NCBI RefSeq assembly: GCF_003713065.1
Contig: NZ_CP033433.1
Location: forward strand, 3,349,001 to 3,413,000
Direction: 5' to 3'
Origin: Cohnella candidum
GTDB lineage: Bacteria; Bacillota; Bacilli; Paenibacillales; Paenibacillaceae
Length of the DNA: 64,000 bases
Shown in pieces: positions 63,616-64,000 of the stretch (position 1 is its first letter; the number at the start of each line of letters is the position of its first letter). The position numbers were made by a program, and so were the translations under genes. The notes below the pieces were generated by a model. It was not told the origin of the DNA. It was given only the letters and a program-made list of their open reading frames with translations, and did not search any database.

Positions 63616-64000
63616 CTAAGCCTCTTGCTTCCCTTTATCCGACCATCGAAGGAGGCCCGGCATCGGGTCCCCGTCCGTAAAATATTCCAACCCGACGTAC
63701 CCCTCGTATCCCGTTTCGCGAATCGCACCCAGTACGTTTTCGTAATGGATCTCACCCGCATCCAATTCGCCGCGCCCGGGATGTCCGGCGGCGTGGAAGT
63801 GGCCGATCAAATGACGGTTCGCCCGGATTCGCCGGATGAGGTCCCCCTCGGTAATCTGCTGGTGGTAGACGTCGAACAGCACCTTCACGAACGGGCTTCC
63901 GACTTCCCTTACGATGCCGAACGCCTCGTCCGAAGAAGACAGGAAATATCCCGCGTGGTCGACGGCCGTATTGAGCGGTTCCACCGCCAGCGTGACGCCC
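63616..64000 (-). CDS. Sugar phosphate isomerase/epimerase-like TIM barrel, C-terminal part
   Basis: The gene runs off the right edge; the last about 128 codons are present. The readable frame continues upstream of the apparent GTG (V-T-L-A-V-E-P-L-N is a normal internal strand of the family), so that GTG is not the start. Metal ligands are in V-E-P-L-N, L-F-D-V-Y-H, G-H-F-H-A-A-G-H-P-G-R and Y-V-G-L-E-Y-F. Closest in pattern to hydroxypyruvate isomerase/IolI-like proteins. Confidence 0.85.
   Translation of the reverse strand, partial: GVTLAVEPLNTAVDHAGYFLSSSDEAFGIVREVGSPFVKVLFDVYHQQITEGDLIRRIRANRHLIGHFHAAGHPGRGELDAGEIHYENVLGAIRETGYEGYVGLEYFTDGDPMPGLLRWSDKGKQEA

Overview
The window suggests a high-GC member of the Bacillota, most likely Paenibacillaceae (Paenibacillus/Cohnella-like). 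It carries KapB, YesM/YesN-type two-component genes, a CvfC-type NifU/HEAT protein, an EpsO-like pyruvyltransferase, a GDSL esterase with a copper-amine-oxidase-N-like tail, strong AGGAGG-type ribosome binding sites and many GTG/TTG starts. Nothing looks like a prophage or plasmid; no rRNA, tRNA or CRISPR was found. The genus is an inference. || Positions 1-27.6 kb are a large exopolysaccharide (EPS) locus, almost entirely on the minus strand, divided into four transcription units. Unit A (3.88 kb leftward, leaving the window) encodes a 20-residue leader peptide, GalU, a polyprenyl-phosphate sugar transferase, the GDP-L-fucose pathway (Fcl, Gmd) and the start of a WcaI-like glycosyltransferase. 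Unit B (19.8 to 4.8 kb) encodes a Wzz-like protein, a BY-kinase-like ATPase, a pyruvyltransferase, two GT2 and two GT4 glycosyltransferases, a Wzy-type polymerase, two paralogous QueC-like PP-loop proteins around a Wzx flippase, and two parallel beta-helix proteins. Unit C (22.4 to 19.8 kb) encodes a TuaH-like glycosyltransferase and UDP-glucose dehydrogenase. Unit D (25.0 to 22.45 kb) encodes a second flippase and a glycosyltransferase. Units A-D and a PilZ gene at 27.1-27.5 kb all start from the same kind of promoter: a near-consensus -35, a 15-bp palindrome (GWTACA-N3-TGTAWC) inside the 17-bp spacer, a -10, and a second copy of the palindrome near the transcript start. An XRE-family repressor gene is divergent from the PilZ gene and has a related palindrome of its own. 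I infer one dedicated EPS regulon with a possible c-di-GMP input. || Positions 25-28.7 kb also hold an ABC-2 exporter, a small zinc-ribbon protein and a 48-residue ORF. Positions 28.7-47.1 kb are housekeeping: GltB, a GDSL esterase, a Big2-repeat surface protein, a YhgE/Pip membrane protein with its TetR regulator, KapB, a UgtP-like glycosyltransferase, an alkyltransferase-like protein, an ABC-F ATPase with an NAPE-PLD-like hydrolase, a lipoprotein and CvfC. Positions 47.3-58.5 kb are sugar catabolism and uptake: a Gfo/Idh/MocA dehydrogenase and TIM-barrel isomerase divergent from an AraC regulator, an RbsABC-like importer, and a two-component system with a membrane-anchored binding protein. 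Positions 58.6-64 kb hold an alpha/beta hydrolase, an elastin-like heptad-repeat protein, a LysE exporter, a HAD phosphatase, an MFS transporter and a truncated TIM-barrel isomerase. || Two intergenic arrays (4.1-4.7 kb and 47.1-47.26 kb) share one hairpin-bearing repeat with a 50-bp period. The main leads are the shared promoter-operator module, the paired QueC-like enzymes, the 50-bp repeat family, and the heptad-repeat protein.
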